A stretch of 64,000 nt of DNA from Dryocosmus kuriphilus (GCA_038277395.1 CM076193.1:147859813-147923812), one strand, 5' to 3'. Shown: positions 46,370 to 58,836, counted from the stretch's first letter. Program-made: numbers and translations. Notes: generated by a model not told the origin, from the letters alone.

Positions 46370-49260
46370 GTAATTTTAAAGAATCTTATAATATTTACAA
46401 AGATTTCGAAGGATTTTTAGGTATTTCAAAACATTTGAAAGTTTTTGAGGCATTTACTGATTCTAAAGAGTTTCAAGAGATTTTAGAAATTTCGAGATAA
46501 TTCAAAAAATTTTGTAGTAATTCATTTCAATGGATTTTTACAATTTCCATACATTTCAAGGATTTTATCGTATTTCAAGCAATTTCAAGGAATTTCAAAG
46601 AATTTTAGAGAATTTCCAAGAATTTTGAGCGACTTCGTCACAGTTCAGAAAAAGTTTATGAAATTTTAAGTGACTTCAAATATTTCCAAGATTTTAAGAC
46701 ATTTCAAAGTATTTTATGCGATTTTAAGAGATTTCTATAAACTTCCAAACATTTCCACTATACTGAAGGAATTTAAACGGTTTCAAGGAAGTTCTTATCT
46801 ACAAATGCTTGAAGGGATTTTAGAGGAACTCAAAGATATCCAAACATTTCAGGGAATTTTAAGGGATTTTCATTTCAAGGGATTTCTATGGATTTCGATG
46901 ATTTCAAGAGATATTAAGGAATTAAAAAAACCATAAACGATTTTAAAGATTTTACGTTATTTTAAAAGATTCAAAAAAATTTTCAGATATTAGAAAAATT
47001 TCAAGGATATTAAAAAAAAATTGTAGTAATTTTAAAGAATCTTATAATATTTACAAAGATTTCAAGGGATTTCAAAACATTTGAAAGTTTTTGATGCATT
47101 TACTGATTCTAAAGAGTTTCAAGAGATTTTATTTTAATTTCGAGATAATTCAAAAAATTTTGTAAACCATTTCAATGGATTTTTACAATTTCCATACATT
47201 TCAAGGGTTTTACGGTATTTCTAGGAATTTCAAGGAATTTCAAAGAATTTGAGAGAATTTCCAAGAATTTTGAGCGACTTCGTCAGAGTTTTATGAAATT
47301 TTAAGTGACTTCAAATCATTTCAAAAAAAGACATTTCAAAGTATTTTATGCGATTTTAAGAGATTTCTATAAACTTCCAAACATTTCCACTATAGTCAAG
47401 GAATTTAAACGGTTTCAAGGAAGTTCTTATCTCCAAATACTTGAAGGGATTTTAGAGGAACTCAAAGATTTCCAAACATTTCAGGGAATTTTAAGGGATT
47501 TTTATTTCAAGGGATTTCTATGGATTTCAATGATTTCAAGAGATATTAAGGAATTAAGAAAACCACAAAGGATTTTAAAGATTTTATGTTATTTTAAAAG
47601 ATTCAAAAAAATTTCAAGATATTCCAAAAAGATTTCAAGGGTATTAAAAAAGGTAGTAATTTAGAAGAATCTTATAATATTTACACAGATTTCGAAGGAT
47701 TTTTAGGTATTTCAAAGCATTTAAAAGTTTTTGAGGCATTTACTGATTCTAAAGAGTTTCAAGAGATTTTAGAAATTTCGAGATAATTCAAAAAATTTTG
47801 TAGTAATTCATTTCAATGGATTTTTACAATTTCTATACATTTCAAGGATTTTATGGTATTTCAAGGAATTTCAAGGCATTTCAAAGAATCTTAGAGAATT
47901 TCCAAGAATTTTGAGCAACTTCGTCAGAGTTCGGAAAACGTTTATGAAATTTTAAGTGACTTCAAATCATTCCAAGATTTTAAGACATGTCAAAGTATTT
48001 TTTGCGATTTTAAAAGATTTCTATAAACTTCCAAACATTTCCACTATACTGAAGGAATTTAAACGGTTTCAAGGAAGTTCTTATCTACAAATACTTGAAG
48101 GGATTTTAGAGGAACTCAAAGATATCCAAACATTTCGGGGAATTTTAAGGGACTTTTATTTCAAGGGATTTCTATGGATTTCAATGATTTCAAGAGATAT
48201 TAGGGAATTACAAACACTGCAAAGGATTTTAAAGGTTTTACGTTATTTTAAAAGATTCCAAAAAATGTCAAGGATATTAAAAAGATATTGTAGTAATTTA
48301 GAAGAATCTTATAATATTTACACAGATTTCGAAGGATTTTTAGGTATTTCAAAACATTTTAAAGATTTGAGGCATTTACTGATTCTAAAGAGTTTCAAGA
48401 GAATTTAGAAATTTCGAGATAATTCAAAAAATTTTGTAGTAAATCATTTCAATGGATTTTTACAATTTCCACACATTTTCAGGGTTTTACGATATTTCAA
48501 GGGGTTTCAAGGAATTTCAAAGAATTTTAGAGAATTTCCAAGAATTTTGAGCGACTTCGTCAGAGTTCAGAAAAAGTTTATGAAATTTTAAGTGACTTCA
48601 AATCTTTTCAAGATTTTAAGACATTTCAAAGTATTTTAGGCGATTTCAAGAGATTTCTATAAACTTCCAAACATTTCCACTATACCTAAGGAATTTAAAA
48701 TGTTTCAAGGAAGTTCTTATCTCGAAATACTTGAAGGGATTTTAGAGGAACTCAAAGATTTCCAAACATTTGAGGGAATTTTAAGGGATTTTTATTTCAA
48801 GGGATTTCTATGAATTTCAATGATTTCAAGAGATATTAAGGAATTTAAAAAACCACAAAGGATTTGAAAGATTTCACGTTATTTTAAAAGATTCAAAAAA
48901 ATTTCAAGATATTACAAAAATTCCAAGGATATTAAAAAAATATTGTAGTAATTTTAAAGAATCTTATAATATTTACAAAGATTTCGAAGGATTTTTAGGT
49001 ATTTCAAAACATTTTAAAGTTTTTGAGGCATTTACTGATTCTAAAGAGTTTCAAGAGATTTTAGAAATTTCGAGATAATTCAAAAAATTTTGTAGTAATT
49101 CATTTCAATGGATTTTTACAATTTCCATACATTCTAAGGGTTTTACGGTATTTCAAGAAACCTCAAGGAATTTCAAGGAATTTCAAGGAATTTTAAAAGA
49201 TATAAAGGATTTTATTAAATTTCTAGGACTTAAAATTATTTCTAGAGATTTAGAAAGATT
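46370..49260. repeat. satellite of TTTCAAGGAATTTTA units in ~0.64-kb higher-order repeats
   Basis: The phrase TCTTATAATATTTAC occurs at 46384, 47040, 47670, 48307 and 48962, i.e. steps of about 656, 630, 637 and 655 bp. Each step contains the same ordered set of short TTTCAAGG-type units, e.g. CCAAACATTTCCACTATA and TTGAGCGACTTCGTCA. The related plus-strand frames of 88-150 codons (FKVFYAILRDFYKLPNIST) recur in each unit and are not genes. The motif is the reverse complement of the array at 25940-27850. Confidence 0.88.
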
Positions 49261-49270
49261 TCTACTTGGT

Positions 49271-49700
49271 TGAGCAAATTAAAAAAAACTAGAGTTCTCC
49301 ACCGGTTTTTTTGAGATTGTTACAAATAATTAACATAAACTTGTTTAAAAAAAATACAAATTTGTTTCAATAATGATAGCATAACATTAGATTTTTGTAA
49401 ATATTTAATTTTAAGCGACATGTTTGAACAAATTAAAAAAAAGAGTAGAGTTCTCCACCGGTTTTTTTTGCGAATGTTACAAATAAATAATATAAAATTG
49501 TTTAAACAAAAACAAATTTGTTGCAAAAATAGTATCATGACATCTGATTTTCGTGTATATTTAATTTCAGACTATATGATTGAGCAAATTAAAAAAAAAA
49601 TTAGTGTTCTGTAACTGTTTTTTGGAGAAAGTTGAAAATAAATAATAACAAATTGTTTAAACAATTTAAAACCACTTGAAACATAAATAACTGTCCTTGC
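49271..49700. repeat. three tandem copies of a ~154-bp unit
   Basis: Copies start with TTGAGCAAATTAAAAAAAAC near 49271, a TTGAACAAATT variant near 49426 and TTGAGCAAATT near 49579. The first two share GAGTTCTCCACCGG; the third is more diverged. All frames inside are artefacts. Confidence 0.75.
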
Positions 49701-51090
49701 AAATGGCTTAGTGTCTGGTTGAACGCAGAAAATGACCTCGTAATGTGCTGTCACGAAAAAAAAGATTATTTAAACAAATATAAATTGTTTAAACGACCAA
49801 AAATTAGTTGACAAATCATAAAAAATATTTGTCTTATCGAGTAACAACAAGTTATAGTGCGAAAATGGAAAAACAAAACTCTTTTATGCCAATTTCGGTA
49901 AAAATTCTCCATTTCTGTTTTTCGGGGCATCTTTGGGGCTATGCTGGAGGGGGTAGGGGGGGGTGAAAATTTTTAAAGTTGTTTTTCAGAAATTATTCCT
50001 TGAAGACTCCCCAAAAAATTCTGATAATGTCCTGAAAGCTAACTATAAACCCAGAAATTTGTACCTCATTTTTCTAAAAATCATCATTTTCCCATGTAAA
50101 ATCCCAGGTATTTTTCGGGGCCCTTGAGGCGGCACTAAGAATCAAACAAAAAAAAAATAGGGAATTATTTTCTCCGGAAACCTCACAAAATAGGGTCTCT
50201 ATCATTAAAAAAAATTTTCCAATGCATTTTTGAGCCACCCTAGTGTGTCCACATACTTAGTGGCGGTAACGTATATTAATATCGGGGCTAATATTAAAAG
50301 TCAAAATAAACTTTTGCGCTTTCACAAGTTTGTAAATAATGAAATGACTCATTGACTGGGAAAAATGAAAAATTGATCGGAAGCAAACCGCGAAGGAACC
50401 GGGAATTTAAAATCATCCTTCGTGTATTAGGACTAGGGTACCTCAAAAAATTGCGAATTATTTTTTTGGATCACGCACTCCTTAAACTTCTTCCGTTTAG
50501 TGAAAAAATGAATGCATATTTTTCTTTAAAAAAAAAATTGAGTTCCAAACGCGGTCATGGGGCTTTAAAAATCCCAAAAATATTTTAAACTATTAACTGA
50601 CATAAACCGGAAAAAATAAAAAGTGTTTGGCAGGAAATACAAATGATGGTGCTAAACGCTGAGAAAAACGTTGAAAACAACCCCTCATAGGGGTTAAAAT
50701 ATCATGTTTTTCATTTTGAATATTTTATACTTTTATACTTCTATAAAGGGTAGTTTTTCATACTTAGGGGTAGTATTTTTGGTCAAATTGGGTCCAATTT
50801 TTTTTCCAAAGTGTTCATTACTCTCATTTGTATTTCCTGCTAAACTCCTATTATTTTTACAGAAATTTACCCTAATAAAGAATTTTGTTCTTCGAAAAAT
50901 TGTAGAACGGTCCGCATAAGAATTAGTGACTGGAGTTTAAGAGAGACATCTAATTTTTTTTTGACCGAAATTCAAATACGCCGAAAATTGTTCGTTATAT
51001 CCGTTATTCGTTATATCCATTTTAACTGAAGAACATGTGAAAATATGATTATTAGGCATCATAATTATATTTTAAAATTTATTTAACATT
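49701..51090. other. unassigned; probable old interspersed repeats
   Basis: Bases 49880-50240 (GGCATCTTTGGGGCTATGC, AGCCACCCTAGTGTG) look like old interspersed repeat sequence but I cannot define ends. Bases 50985-51030 contain GTTCGTTATATCC twice, related to the pogo/Tigger end at 53225-53374. There is no gene. Confidence 0.35.
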
Positions 51091-51114
51091 TTATTTATTA
51101 AAACATTTTTAATA

Positions 51115-53140
51115 ATAATAAAACATTCAATTTGATACTGATTTTATTAACAATTGAATCGCAATTTCGCAAAGTATTGAGAAATTAAAGTTTGTTTTGA
51201 CGCTGCCGTTTTCTTCATGTGAAAATCATGGACGATATTTTTCATTTGTCGTAAGCGATAAAAAAAACTGTTCATTGACTTCGCTGCTTTTATAAAAATC
51301 GGATAAAGTATTCAAACAGCTCAACGCATCGGCACTAGAGACCTGGAAAGCTGTTGAGCCAACTTCAAAATTCTCATCTTCAGAATCATCTTTATCAGTT
51401 GAAGCAGAAGCGCTTAGAATATCTGTATCACTGGGTGTTTCCGCGATAATTAATTGATCATCAATAGCGGATTGTTTACAGTTTGATCAGGCTAACCTGT
51501 AAAGTGTAAATATGAATGAAATATGATTTCAGTTATACGATATTGTTTTTAGTTATTATACTTAGCACTATAATCAATACCTGTTTTTTTGAAACAATTC
51601 TGTATAGTTTCAGCACTAACAGAACACCAAGCTTCTGCAACAAAACGTATTGCTTCTAGAAGAGAAATTGTTTTTCTTGCCGTCCTCGTTCACAATTGCC
51701 AATAAATTTTAAAACCAGTTTTTTTCTAAAGTATCATTTCAAACTTCTTATTATTCCTTGGTCCATTGATTGTAGAATTCAAGTTGCATTTAGAAGAAAG
51801 AAAACCATTTTGATGTTGGTCAAATTGTCAACAACGGTATGAGCTGGACGACTGATCAGAAGAACAATTTTTTTATTTTTAACTCGTAATTCTGAATCCC
51901 AATCTCGAATTACTCTTGTAAAAATTTCCGATGTCATCCAGCATTTTTTATTTGCACTGTACTTAACAGGCAAAAATTGTTAACGTGTTTAAAACACCGA
52001 GGATTTTTCGATTTCCCAATAACTAATAACTTTCTCTTCTCTGACCCAGACATATTTGCACCGACCAGAACAGTAATTCCTTCGATAATTTTTCCACCTA
52101 TACATTTTTCTCCTTTCACACGAAGTGTTTTGTCTGGCATCAAGTTATAAAATAAACCAGTTTCGTCTATGTTGAATATGTCATCTGCTTTGTAATCAGC
52201 TTTAATTTTATTCCAGACTTGATCAATCCAATTTGCGACTTCTGCACAATTTACGCTATTCGCTTCGCCACTTATCTTACCAAATGAAATATTGTGCCTA
52301 TTCTTGAATTGAGAAATCCAACCGACCAACCGTCATTACATTTGAAATCAGCGTCACCCAGCTGTCTAGCAAATTTTTCAGCCTGATGTTTGAGAATTGG
52401 GCCACTGAGAGGGATATTGTTGTTTATCATCACTTTAAACCACTTGAAAAAGGCTTCGTCTATGTCGGGCTTTGTACAAAGTCGCAGTCTCTTTGTTCGA
52501 ATGTTGTCTTCCTGATATGCTTTCAAAATACACTCTCGATTTTTCCACAAAGTCGACGCACTAGAAACACTAAAGTTGAGAATTGACTTCAGGTCCCTGG
52601 TAAATATGTCAATTCTCATCGAGTTGTGCATACTACTTTTCACAACGAGTGTATCGAAAATTCGATTTTCGACTTCTAGAGAGCATGAGCGAGAATTCGA
52701 AACGATACGTGTTCCTATAAAATAAGATAGTCCTCCTCCTCACCGAATCACCGAGCATTTCGTCTCTGTGTTCTGACGTAGACGCCATTTTGAATGTGTA
52801 AATTGGTGTGAACGTAGCTACGAACAAGCGAGTGCACGAGAATCGTACATCGATATGCTACGATTTGACACGAAAACACCCGATGATTTTTTCCTCACTC
52901 GTTTGGGTTGAGAATATAACCCGAAGATTGTTTCCTCACTCTTGAGGAAGCAACGTGTAATCGGCCAAATTCGCCATGCTCTGCAGACGTCGAAAATCGA
53001 ATTTTCGATGCTCGAGTTGTGAAAAAACTTTTACACACGCTTGCATTTTTTTCACCTTTTTGCAATGCTGTGATGATCTCCACTTTGTCTGCAATAGATA
53101 CAACTTTCCTTTTTCTAGGATTTTCCACATTGCGAAGAAT
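51115..53140 (-). pseudogene. pogo/Tigger (CENP-B-like) transposase, interrupted
   Basis: In gene order on the minus strand: an N-terminal psq-type helix-turn-helix (RKRKVVSIADKVEIITALQK, ~53120), interruption by a MITE, then STLWKNRECILKAYQEDN and the CENPB-type DNA-binding region (DEAFFKWFKVMINNNIPLSG, ~52440). The DDE domain follows: IFNIDETGLFYNLMPD with the first catalytic Asp (~52170), GSEKRKLLVIGKSKNPRCFK, then KKIVLLISRPAH (~51850), where the usual second Asp (L-D-N-x-x-x-H) is replaced, and LQSMDQGIIRSLK (~51760). A C-terminal part reads EAIRFVAEAWCSVSAETI (~51650) and an acidic tail (DKDDSEDENFEVGS, ~51390). Several frameshifts and stops separate these blocks. Confidence 0.82.
52637..53025. 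mobile_element. ~390-bp MITE inside the Tigger-like gene
   Basis: The left end TTTTCACAACGAGTGTATCG and the right end, inverted, TTTTTTCACAACTCGAGCATCG share TTTTCACAAC, then both continue into CGAAAATTCGATTTTCGAC (left 52654-52672). It separates the N-terminal helix-turn-helix from the rest of the transposase. No exact target duplication can be read. Confidence 0.65.
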
Positions 53141-53376
53141 AACGTCCGTACGATTACAAGAGCTAACGTGTACTGATGTTATGTATTCGCTATACACGAC
53201 GATATTTCCGGCTTGTGTTTACAATTTTCGTATACGGATTGTTCGTTATAGCCGATTCGTTACATCCGAAGTTCTTACTATGTATTTAATATACAAACCA
53301 ACAAAAGTTCGAAAATTTGTTCGTTATTACCGAGTTTTCGTTATAATAGTTTTCGTTATAACCGGATTCCGCTGTA

Positions 53377-54126
53377 GTAAAAATCAATTAAGCGATTTTT
53401 ACTGCTGAAAAAAATTATTCAATTTGTTGCCTGGCGAATTTTTGAGTTTCTTGTAGCCGAAAGCTTTATGCAAGTGTTCCAATGACGCAACTCTGCGAAT
53501 CTTTAATACTACTTAAATCCTGGTAAACCAGTACCAGTTTTTTTCTTTAGCGTACAATGAACCTAATTTAGAAAAGGAAAGATTTAAAGATTGTCGAACC
53601 CCTTATTATTTGTATTTAGCTAATCATTATATTTTGATAGTTGGAAATTTGTTCTGATGAGTTAAGAAGTCAGTATATGAAAAAGGATGTTTAAAAAAAA
53701 AGGATGAGTGGACTCCAACGGCCATTAGTCGACGAAGTCGAACCGCGAACTCGGACCCCTCACTTACCTTAATTATTTCCACGTGACTCGTCGAAAAATC
53801 TCACGTGGACCTCTAATGAATACTAATTTCAGACTTGGTTCCAGCGAAATTCAAGCTCCTTCTATATAGATTGGACATAAAGTTTAAAGGCTTGTCGATA
53901 CGCTGCCGCTGAGGCGCTCCAAACTAACTAAAGGCCTAGCAAATTGTCTTCCTTCAAAATAAATTTATCCGCGAGTCAAATAAACTTATACCCTGATCAA
54001 AAATTTTATCCTCTCGGTAATATTTCCAAAGTTCAAAATGAACGGAAAATTATTATAGATCAACCTCTCTAAATCTAAATTAGTAAACATTTCACCACAG
54101 TGAAACTTCCATAATTCGAACCGCTG
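53377..54126. other. unassigned stretch
   Basis: No gene is seen. Bases 54063-54105 (CTCTCTAAATCTAAATTAGT) resemble 57613-57660, suggesting remnants of the same short repeat on both sides of the next element. Confidence 0.35.
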
Positions 54127-55130
54127 CACTGAGAAAACAGTTTGGATGTGATTACCCAAGGTTTGAATGCCAGATGCAAAGAGAAACCAAAGGAAAGGAT
54201 TTGTCCTTAACTTTGGATGTCACATCCAAACCATATATTTGAACTGCACTTAGATGTCGCAAACATTACTTTAGATATGGGATCCAAAGAGGTTAGGTGA
54301 TTCCTTTGGATGTGAGATTCAAAGAGTTTGGGTGATTCCTTTGGACGTGAGATCCAATGATAATGGTGCCCCATAAAAATCCCACCCATACACTGGAAAT
54401 TATATATATAGGAATAAGGATGTAGAAAGAGGCTCTTTGTGTGTTACACTTCATATATATTGCACATAAAAATTGGCTATACAAACATGAATACATTCCC
54501 TATCTTTCAGTATCTCTACTATCTCTAGTCAGTAAAATACTCACTTATCTTTGAAAACCTCGACGTAGGCCTCGAGGCCGGCTTTGATTAGAAAGTTGGA
54601 GGTTTTTTCGTCCATTTCACAATTTACACAAACAAACCGGAAAAAGCTGGATGTAGTTAAATCATTATTTTAAAGCAATCTTTAAAACCGTAGTGGGTAG
54701 CGTGTCGTTACAGAAATGTTACTGGCACGCAATGATGCCAATGTCGGTGCTTTAGCCTTCTGCGCTTGCGTTGGGGTAGCGCGCTCATTGGTCGCTTGCG
54801 TCGCAAAAGGCGCACAAATTCAAAACCAGATTTAAATGCATTTTCTCAATTAAATAAAAAAAAATTATTATGAATTGCACAGAAGTATATAAAGTTGTAT
54901 AATCTTGTAATGTAGTGCAGAGAAAAAAATTATTACACATATATTTTATAAACAACAGTTTATTTTCTTTGAGTTCCAAAGATTAACTCATGTTTCACAA
55001 AACATTGTTTTAGTTAATACATTTTATAAATACCATAAAAGATTTAAAAGTATTTTAAAAATTAACATACGAATTTTCACTGTCGAAGTTAAGAATAATA
55101 TATAATATTATATTATATATTATATATATA

Positions 55131-56728
55131 TGGGATGTTCTTTGTCAAACGGAACAGAGCTGTGGCCAAAATTTATATGGATGGATTTTAGACATCGATA
55201 GCTTAAAATGTTCCTTTTTGACCCCACTTTATGGACTCGTGTGGCCTTTTCGGAAATTTCAATATGGCGGCCCAATATGGCGGCGAGAAACCACGAAAAA
55301 ATTGAAAGGTCAAATCAAAAAGCTTGTAAAAAAAAGGATCATCGTTCGATTCCATTGATTAAGGTCGTAAACTGTTGCCAATTGACGTCCTCAAAAAATT
55401 AGTGTAGTTTTCGGAAGTTTTTGAGGTCGCTGAACATGAATCCGAGGTCAGATTTTTAAAATTCACAATAGCGGATCCAATATGGCGCGGAGAGACCCTG
55501 AAAATCCAGCTAGGTTAAGAAACAATGAATATGGTGGAACATGTACTGGGGTTTTTGGGGTCGCTGAACACGAATCCGATGTCAGATTTTCAAAAATCTA
55601 AATGGCGGATTCAATATGGCGGATAAGACCTTAAAATCGTAAAAATCTAATAAAAAGATCATCAGATTGATGTCAGATTTGGTTTGCGGAAATTTTCCAC
55701 GCTTCTGATCACGAGTACAAAGTCAGGTTTGCAAAATTCAATACGATAGACCAAATTTGAAAAAATCATGGCATGTCATCTCATGATTTTATGATTTAGT
55801 ATGAAATAAAATATGAACTAATAACGGACGCAGAGAGCTTTTAAAGCTTTTTATCAACATTTTCAATTGAAACCGACATTTTTTTCATTTGATAGAAACA
55901 GGTAAAACAGGTAATATAAAATACTAGACTTTATTTGGTTGATATTATTATTAGTTCATATTTTATTTCATACTAAATCACTAAATCATGAGATGGCAGG
56001 ACATCATCTTTTAAAATTTCGTCTATCGTATTGAATTTTGCAAACCTGACTCTGTACTCGTGATCAGCAGCCTGGAAAATTTCCGCAAACCAAATCTGAC
56101 ATCAATCTGATGATCTTTTTATTAGATTTTTACGATTTTGAGGTTTTAGCCGCCATATTGTATCCGCCATTTGGATTTTTGAAAATCTGGCATCGGATTC
56201 GTGTTCAGCGACCCCAAAAAACCCCGTACATGTTCCACCAAGACAATTTTGTTTATTGTTTCTTAACCTAGCTGGATTTTCAGGGTCTCTCTGCGCCATA
56301 TTGGATCCGCTATTGTGAATTTTAAAAATCTGACCTCGGATTCGTGTTAAGCGACCTCATAAACCCCCGAAAACCAAATGTTGCATCAATCTGACGATTT
56401 CGAAATTTTAGTCGCCATCTTGGATCCGCCATATTGAATTTCATCAACCTACCACACTAATTTTTTTAGGACGTCAGTTGGCAACAGTTTGCGACCTTAA
56501 TCAATGGAATCGCACGATGATCCTCTTTTTTACAAGCTTTTTGATTTGACCTTTCGATTTTTTCGTGGTTTCTCGCCGCCATATTGGATCGCCATATTGA
56601 AATTTTTGAAAAGGCCACACGGGCCCATAAAGTGGGGCCAAAAAGGAACATTTTAAGCTATCGATGACTAAAATCCATCCATATAAATTTCGGGCACAGC
56701 TCTGTTCCGTTTGACAAAGAACGTCCCA
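55131..56728. mobile_element. 1.6-kb foldback element with GCCATATTGGATCCGCC motifs
   Basis: The left end TGGGATGTTCTTTGTCAAAC matches the inverted right end TGGGACGTTCTTTGTCAAAC. The arms (about 55131-55800 and 55950-56728) pair over most of their length; the right arm has roughly 100 bp more. Repeated CCGCCATATTGAATTTT motifs occur within each arm. It sits between TA microsatellites on both sides. Frames at 55208-55402 and 56466-56651 are the same arm read twice. Confidence 0.8.
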
Positions 56729-57284
56729 TATATATATATATATATAATTTATCTAATTATGAGTCATAATATAATAACGTTCAGAACAAAAAAAAAAGAA
56801 CTAATGTTTTTTAACAAAAATGTCAGCATACTGATACGCGAATTTTATTTTTTATTTCATTTTCTTTATATACGTATTTTTAGGTTATATAATTATATTA
56901 ATTTCCAAAAAATACATCATCAACAATTAAGTCATTATAATTAATATTTCTCAAATGATTTCCATAAATATATCTTTTTTAAAATAAATATTTTTAGTGA
57001 AATGTCGCAGTTAGTCTTTGAAACTAAAAAAAACAAAGAAAATGTTCTTCACAAAATGTATATCTAATAATTTTTTCCCTGGTCTACATCAAAAGGTATG
57101 CAATTTTACATGCTTCTGTGCAATTTATATTAATAATTAATAATTGTTCATATTTAATTGAGAAAATGCATATAATTCTAGTTTTGACCTGAAGAGAGGT
57201 TAGGAGGTTCGCTCACGCACCACTGCAACTGGGGCGAGCAAATATAGCGAAGGGTGTGTCAGCTATACGGTTGAGTACAGCAAC
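56729..57284. other. AT-rich interior of the CACTG element
   Basis: This has a TA repeat (56727-56750) then AT-rich sequence. The 77-codon frame at 56711-56944 starts in the microsatellite and is not credible. Confidence 0.4.
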
Positions 57285-57456
57285 TATACCTTTGGATATC
57301 ACATCCAAAGCTTGCTGTGGATGGGATATCTGAATGTCTTTGGATCTCGCAACTAAGTTATAGGTCTGTTATCAGAGCTCGAGGGATCCCACATCCAAGA
57401 GCCCAGCTCCAGCCGAAATATACATAGTTCCCACATCCAAACCTGTTTTCTCAGTG

Positions 57457-57980
57457 TGATAATACGAATTTTCGATAATTCGTAGTTTTTGTACCCCTGA
57501 AAAATTCTTATTCGTTCAGGGTATTTTTTTTTTTTTGAAGCTTGAATTTTTTCACTGTGGAAATTCGTGAAGGATAAACAAGCTAAAAAAAGTCACGCCT
57601 GCTCTAAAATATCTACTCTCTAAATCTGAAATAGTGAATTTCGCTATTTCATAGTTAATTTTCACTATTTGGATTTAAAAAAAGCGGATCACTATGAAAT
57701 AGTGAAATTGACTTTTTAATATAGTAGATTTCACTAATTTGAATGGTGGATTTCACTAAATCAAACAGTGGATTAACAACAGTCACGGGTCTGGATAAAA
57801 ATAACAAGAGCAATCTAATGTCAATCAATTTCATATTTATTAGTTAGTAATCGAAAAACTATTCAAACAGAGTACACATTGAACAGATATTGTCTGCCAC
57901 GTTAGATTTTTTTTTGAGTCGTAACAATCATTTATCAGCAAAAAAAATTAATAAATATATTATCCATTTTGTGGTTGGAG
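57457..57980. repeat. ACTATTTCA-rich repeat block
   Basis: Bases 57610-57775 hold inverted and direct copies of TGAAATAGTGAA/TTCACTATTT beginning with CTCTCTAAATCTG. It may be a short degenerate MITE; the ends are not resolved. Confidence 0.4.
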
Positions 57981-58461
57981 TACCCGTACAGAAATTGAAA
58001 TGGGGAGCTAGTCTGGTTACCGACCAGTTGGCCCCACTTAAAGTCAGGAGCTAGTCGGGACACCTGGTCAGCCCACGGCCAGTAAGGTCACCGTGGTTTA
58101 GTCGGGAGCTAGTCAGTTGATTCGACATACCATAGTCGGGGTCTAGTTAGGCGTTAGTCCAGTAACCCGGCATATCCTTGACGGGGTCTAGTTGGGCGCT
58201 AGTAGGGCCCAAACAGCTGCCCCGAAGAAACTGGTCCAAAAACAGAATTTATCAACTATATATATATGTATATAATTATACATATATACGTAACTTAGGG
58301 TGATTTGTACGGTCTGCCGAATTCGAGTAATTCGAATTGAGTCCGGCCATTTCCATTTTTTAAACGGTCTGCCGGAATTGAATCAATCCGGATTCTATCC
58401 CATCATGTCTGTTTTTTGGACTTTTACAAAAAAAAAAAAACTTTCCTAGTAGGATTCGGAA

Positions 58462-58836
58462 GTGGAATATAGGGGAACGCCTATATCCAGCCCTTTCACC
58501 AACCAACGGAAAGGAGTAATACTCGCTGAACCGAAACTAGAAGGAAGTGCCTACTCAGGGAAACGTGCCGCCTTTATAGACCCGGCGTTTCTCCTTGTTT
58601 GCGGGAGCCCAGTCTATTTGCCATCTAGCGGAGCTTCCTGGTACTTCTCCCCTGCGGGCCCCTTGACCCCTGACTGGATGGATTCAAGTAAATTGCAAAT
58701 GTGGGAACTGAAAAGTAAAACATCAAAAAAAGTTGTAACTCAACAAGTAATTAAAATTAAGAATAAGTTGGTAAGAATGTCATTTGTAAAACAGAATGGT
58801 ACAGAAAGATATTTTGTCGCTGGCATGCTTCACTGA
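58462..58836 (+). CDS. open frame of 124 codons, unknown, doubtful
   Basis: The frame lies in the centre of the TA-flanked element and is less AT-rich than its flanks. It has protein-like stretches (LLVCGSPVYLPSSGASWYFS, PAGPLTPDWMDSSKLQMWEL) and a basic C-terminal part (VIKIKNKLVRMSFVKQN). I recognise no domain or motif. The local G+C contrast may reflect captured sequence. Confidence 0.25.
   Translation: MEYRGTPISSPFTNQRKGVILAEPKLEGSAYSGKRAAFIDPAFLLVCGSPVYLPSSGASWYFSPAGPLTPDWMDSSKLQMWELKSKTSKKVVTQQVIKIKNKLVRMSFVKQNGTERYFVAGMLH

Larger units (their letters stand above)
51110..53374 (-). mobile_element. pogo/Tigger-like element, defective
   Basis: The right end read inward is CAGCGGAATCCGGTTATAAC (53374 downwards), the style of Tigger/pogo ends, with TA just outside (53375-53376). 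Repeats of GTTCGTTATAGCC and TTCGTTACATCC follow inside. I cannot place the left end; similar GTTCGTTATATCC motifs lie near 50990. Confidence 0.7.
54127..57456. mobile_element. non-autonomous element with CACTG ends, 3.3 kb
   Basis: The ends are CACTGAGAAAACAG and its inverse CTGTTTTCTCAGTG, each followed inward by TTGGATGTG. Subterminal regions (54140-54360; 57285-57440) repeat TTTGGATGTGA/TCACATCCAAA many times in both orientations, as in CACTA-type elements. TG lies directly outside both ends (54125-54126, 57457-57458), a possible 2-bp duplication. There is no transposase; the interior is occupied by a foldback element and AT-rich sequence. Confidence 0.72.

Noticed and set aside
46670..48408. 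three related plus-strand frames of 88-150 codons
   Set aside because: They lie in successive 0.64-kb satellite units and differ by frame-breaking changes between units.
51000..51040. left terminal repeat of the Tigger-like element
   Set aside because: GTTCGTTATATCC here is in the same orientation as the inner part of the right end, not inverted, so it cannot be the opposite terminus.
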